Part shown: piece after piece, positions 5,984 through 7,371 of the stretch
How positions within the stretch are numbered: the stretch's first letter is position 1
Layout: each line of letters starts with the position of its first letter
Origin: Thermodesulfobacteriota bacterium
Lineage (GTDB): Bacteria; Desulfobacterota; RBG-13-43-22
DNA length: 7,371 nt
Direction: 5' to 3'
Assembly (NCBI GenBank): GCA_025454185.1
Contig: JALOOY010000068.1
Coordinates: 1-7,371 of the forward strand
Notes under the pieces: model-generated
Seen by the model: the letters and a program-made list of their open reading frames with translations, nothing else
Database searches by the model: none
What the model was told of the DNA's origin: nothing
Translations under genes and position numbers: made by a program

Positions 5984-6577
5984 ATGAAGTTGGCATCATT
6001 TATTTCTAAAACAGCGTTATTGGCTGTGCTGGTCATCTCCGGCACCACCCTGATCGGTTTTTCGGATTCAGTAGCGGCCACCCTCTCCGACGACGAGGCG
6101 GCGGATTTGACATTTCAGCGGGAGGAGGAAAAACTGGCTCGCGACGTCTATCTTACCCTATACGCGCAATGGGGGGCCGTCATCTTTTCCAACATTGCTG
6201 CTTCCGAGCAGAAGCATACCGACACTATGCTAAAGATGCTCATCAAGTACAAACTACCCGACCCGGCCCTGTCGGAAGAGGGCGCCTTCACCAATCCCAG
6301 CCTTCAGACCAAGTACGATGAACTGGTGGTTTACGGTCGGCGGTCCTATATGGACGGGCTCTACGTAGGAGCCACCATTGAGGAAATCGACATGATCGAT
6401 ATCCAACATGCTCTGGACCGAACGAAACGGCTGGACCTGCGTACGGCATACCAGAATTTACTGGAAGGTTCGAAGAATCACCTACGGGCCTTTGTTGCCG
6501 CGCTGGCGGCCCAGGGGATCGTTTATGAACCACAGTATATCAGTCAGGAACTTTATGACGCCATTCTTGGGTCGTGA
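5984..6577 (+). CDS. Exported DUF2202 ferritin-like domain protein
   Basis: This 197-residue protein has a signal peptide (MKLASFISK, a hydrophobic core, likely cleavage after VAA at about residue 32) and a DUF2202 domain, a four-helix ferritin-like bundle. Family motifs in order: LTFQREEEKLARDVYLTLYA (helix 1, acidic residues E47-E49), FSNIAASEQKHTDTMLKMLI (helix 2, ExxH at E75/H78), VGATIEEIDMIDIQ (helix 3, E133/E134) and LLEGSKNHLRAFVAALAAQG (helix 4, H166), ending in YEPQYISQELYDAI. The E and ExxH pattern suggests a di-metal site; family function is not established to my knowledge. The first ~30 codons are less GC-rich than neighbouring genes. It stands alone, with its own ribosome binding site and candidate sigma54 promoter, and converges with the DUF362 gene. 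A periplasmic metal or redox role is inference. Confidence 0.93.
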   Translation: MKLASFISKTALLAVLVISGTTLIGFSDSVAATLSDDEAADLTFQREEEKLARDVYLTLYAQWGAVIFSNIAASEQKHTDTMLKMLIKYKLPDPALSEEGAFTNPSLQTKYDELVVYGRRSYMDGLYVGATIEEIDMIDIQHALDRTKRLDLRTAYQNLLEGSKNHLRAFVAALAAQGIVYEPQYISQELYDAILGS

Positions 6578-6645
6578 ATCTCGGCGGGTGGAGCCAGACA
6601 CGAATGTGATCCCTTTTTCATGATGCCGGCGCAGCAATTTTTCGA

Positions 6646-6691
6646 GGGATGCATTCTTTGCATATCCCCATGCATGTTTTGCATTACGGGG
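6646..6691. repeat. Tandem pair of perfect dyads ATGCA-N5-TGCAT, 21 bp apart
   Basis: ATGCATTCTTTGCAT (6649-6663) and ATGCATGTTTTGCAT (6670-6684) are each perfect inverted repeats and match each other at 13 of 15 positions. They are in phase at 21 bp, two helical turns. Flanking bases extend both stems: GGGAT pairs with ATCCC around the first, and CCCC with GGGG around the second. The two extended stems share the C-run at 6666-6669 and could not form together. The pair lies between the convergent 3' ends of the DUF2202 and DUF362 genes. Confidence 0.7.
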
Positions 6692-6732
6692 GCCGTCCGG
6701 TGTGATCGTTAGGTCAGATGCCCCATCCCCTA

Positions 6733-7371
6733 TCAGCACAACGTCAGGGCTTTTTCCGGACACATTTCCTGGCAGCAGAAGCAGGTGATGCAGACTTCGG
6801 GGTCCACCAGGGGGCGGGAATCTTCCAGGTGCAAAGCCCCCACCGGACACTGGCCGACGCACATACCGCAGCCGGTGCAAAGGGTCGGATCGGCCTGGGG
6901 CCGCAGCAGGGTCCGCTGGAAGATGAAAGATTGAATGGCATCGTTGTTCTGGATGGCCTCGCCGCCGAGGGGGGGGAGCTTGAAATCAGGCAGGGGCTGC
7001 AATTCCCCGATGACTTCGATGCGCTCGAGGTCGTAATCGCCCAAACCCTTTTCCCGGGCCTGCTGCAGAAAGCGCAGGCGCCCCGGATCACAGCCCATCA
7101 TGAAGGCCATCACGGCGTCCAGGGCCACCGCGTTGTCCGAAGCCAGCAGGAGTCCGATGTCCCGCAGGTCCGGCGAGGCCGGGCCGTTGCCTTCCATGCC
7201 GACCACGGCGTCCACGATAAAGAGATCGGGGGGCCGGAGACGAAACACCTCCACCACAAGTTCCTGAAACCTTTGCGGGTTCCCCGCCGCCCGGTGCAGG
7301 CGGGCCTTCTGCGCCCCGGGCAGGAAGCCGTAACTGTTTTTGATCGCTCCGGTGAGCACGGTCAGCCCGTG
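6733..7371 (-). CDS. DUF362 protein with C-terminal 2x[4Fe-4S] ferredoxin domain, 5' partial
   Basis: The reading frame is open to the right edge (preceding codons read HGLT), so the N-terminal part is missing; the GTG at 7359 is probably an internal valine. The visible part begins with DUF362 motifs: LTGAIKNSYGFLPGAQKARL, then PPDLFIVDAVVGMEGNGP and IGLLLASDNAVALDAVMAFM followed by MGCDP. The C-terminal ~50 residues are a bacterial ferredoxin fold with two CxxCxxCxxxCP motifs (CTGCGMCVGQCP and CITCFCCQEMCP), each expected to hold a [4Fe-4S] cluster. The protein ends a few residues later with LTLC. DUF362-ferredoxin fusions are common in anaerobes; the biochemical role is unknown to me, and cytoplasmic electron transfer is inferred from the clusters. 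The gene is convergent with the DUF2202 gene, with 155 bp between stops. An extra cysteine (CFCC) lies in the second motif. Confidence 0.92.
   Translation of the reverse strand, partial: HGLTVLTGAIKNSYGFLPGAQKARLHRAAGNPQRFQELVVEVFRLRPPDLFIVDAVVGMEGNGPASPDLRDIGLLLASDNAVALDAVMAFMMGCDPGRLRFLQQAREKGLGDYDLERIEVIGELQPLPDFKLPPLGGEAIQNNDAIQSFIFQRTLLRPQADPTLCTGCGMCVGQCPVGALHLEDSRPLVDPEVCITCFCCQEMCPEKALTLC

Noticed and set aside
6611..6645. Possible intrinsic terminator (TGC-CGGC-GCA then a T5 run at 6638-6642) after the DUF2202 gene
   Set aside because: The stem is only three base pairs, too weak to support a terminator call.
6578..6740. Minus-strand peptide with GDGASDL and ITPDGPR, resembling HAD phosphatase and DUF374 acyltransferase motifs, as a possible gene remnant
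   Set aside because: Only short isolated strings match, and they belong to two unrelated families. The frame overlaps the DUF362 3' end, and the surrounding residues do not fit either family in the right order. Coincidence is more likely than a pseudogene.

Overview
The window is GC-rich, densely packed bacterial DNA. It encodes cell-envelope functions: a tripartite RND efflux pump with an outer-membrane lipoprotein channel, several signal peptides and a YidD-family protein. This points to a didermic Gram-negative host. An iron-sulfur DUF362 protein, a DUF2202 ferritin-like protein and a TTCGAKG heptamer repeat of a kind I recall from sulfate-reducing/syntrophic deltaproteobacteria make Desulfobacterota a reasonable guess. 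No rRNA or marker gene is present, so this is inference only.

Layout. (1) 2-2038 (+) is the C-terminal ~65% of an AcrB/MexB-like RND (HAE1) inner-membrane pump, cut by the left edge. (2) 2040-3536 (+) is a NodT/OprM-type outer-membrane lipoprotein channel that starts one base after the pump and would complete the exporter; the adaptor gene presumably lies upstream of the window. (3) 3537-3776 holds the second copy of a 59-bp repeat, whose first copy lies inside the signal-peptide codons of the channel gene, and a candidate sigma70 promoter. (4) 3777-5833 (+) is a tight four-gene unit: small SHOCT lipoprotein, exported YidD variant, TPR protein with a hydrophobic C-terminus, and gamma-carbonic-anhydrase-like hexapeptide protein. 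Junctions are 0 nt, a 4-nt ATGA overlap, and 3 nt. (5) 5984-6577 (+) is an exported DUF2202 ferritin-like protein with a consensus Shine-Dalgarno and a candidate sigma54 (-24/-12) promoter. (6) 6733-7371 (-) is the C-terminal part of a DUF362 protein with a 2x[4Fe-4S] ferredoxin tail, convergent with the DUF2202 gene and cut by the right edge.

How the genes work together. The first two form an efflux pump for hydrophobic or amphipathic compounds. The middle four are probably co-transcribed and three of them are predicted to be exported to the envelope, but their joint function is not known to me. The last two are independent.

Most worth a second look: the heptamer-repeat element that supplies much of the lipoprotein signal peptide of the efflux channel and recurs just after the same gene; the YidD variant with a hydrophobic leader, in the same frame as the preceding lipoprotein and separated from it by one TAA; and a pair of perfect ATGCA-N5-TGCAT dyads, 21 bp apart, in the convergent intergenic region. 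I saw no CRISPR array, tRNA, rRNA, transposase or complete defence system.
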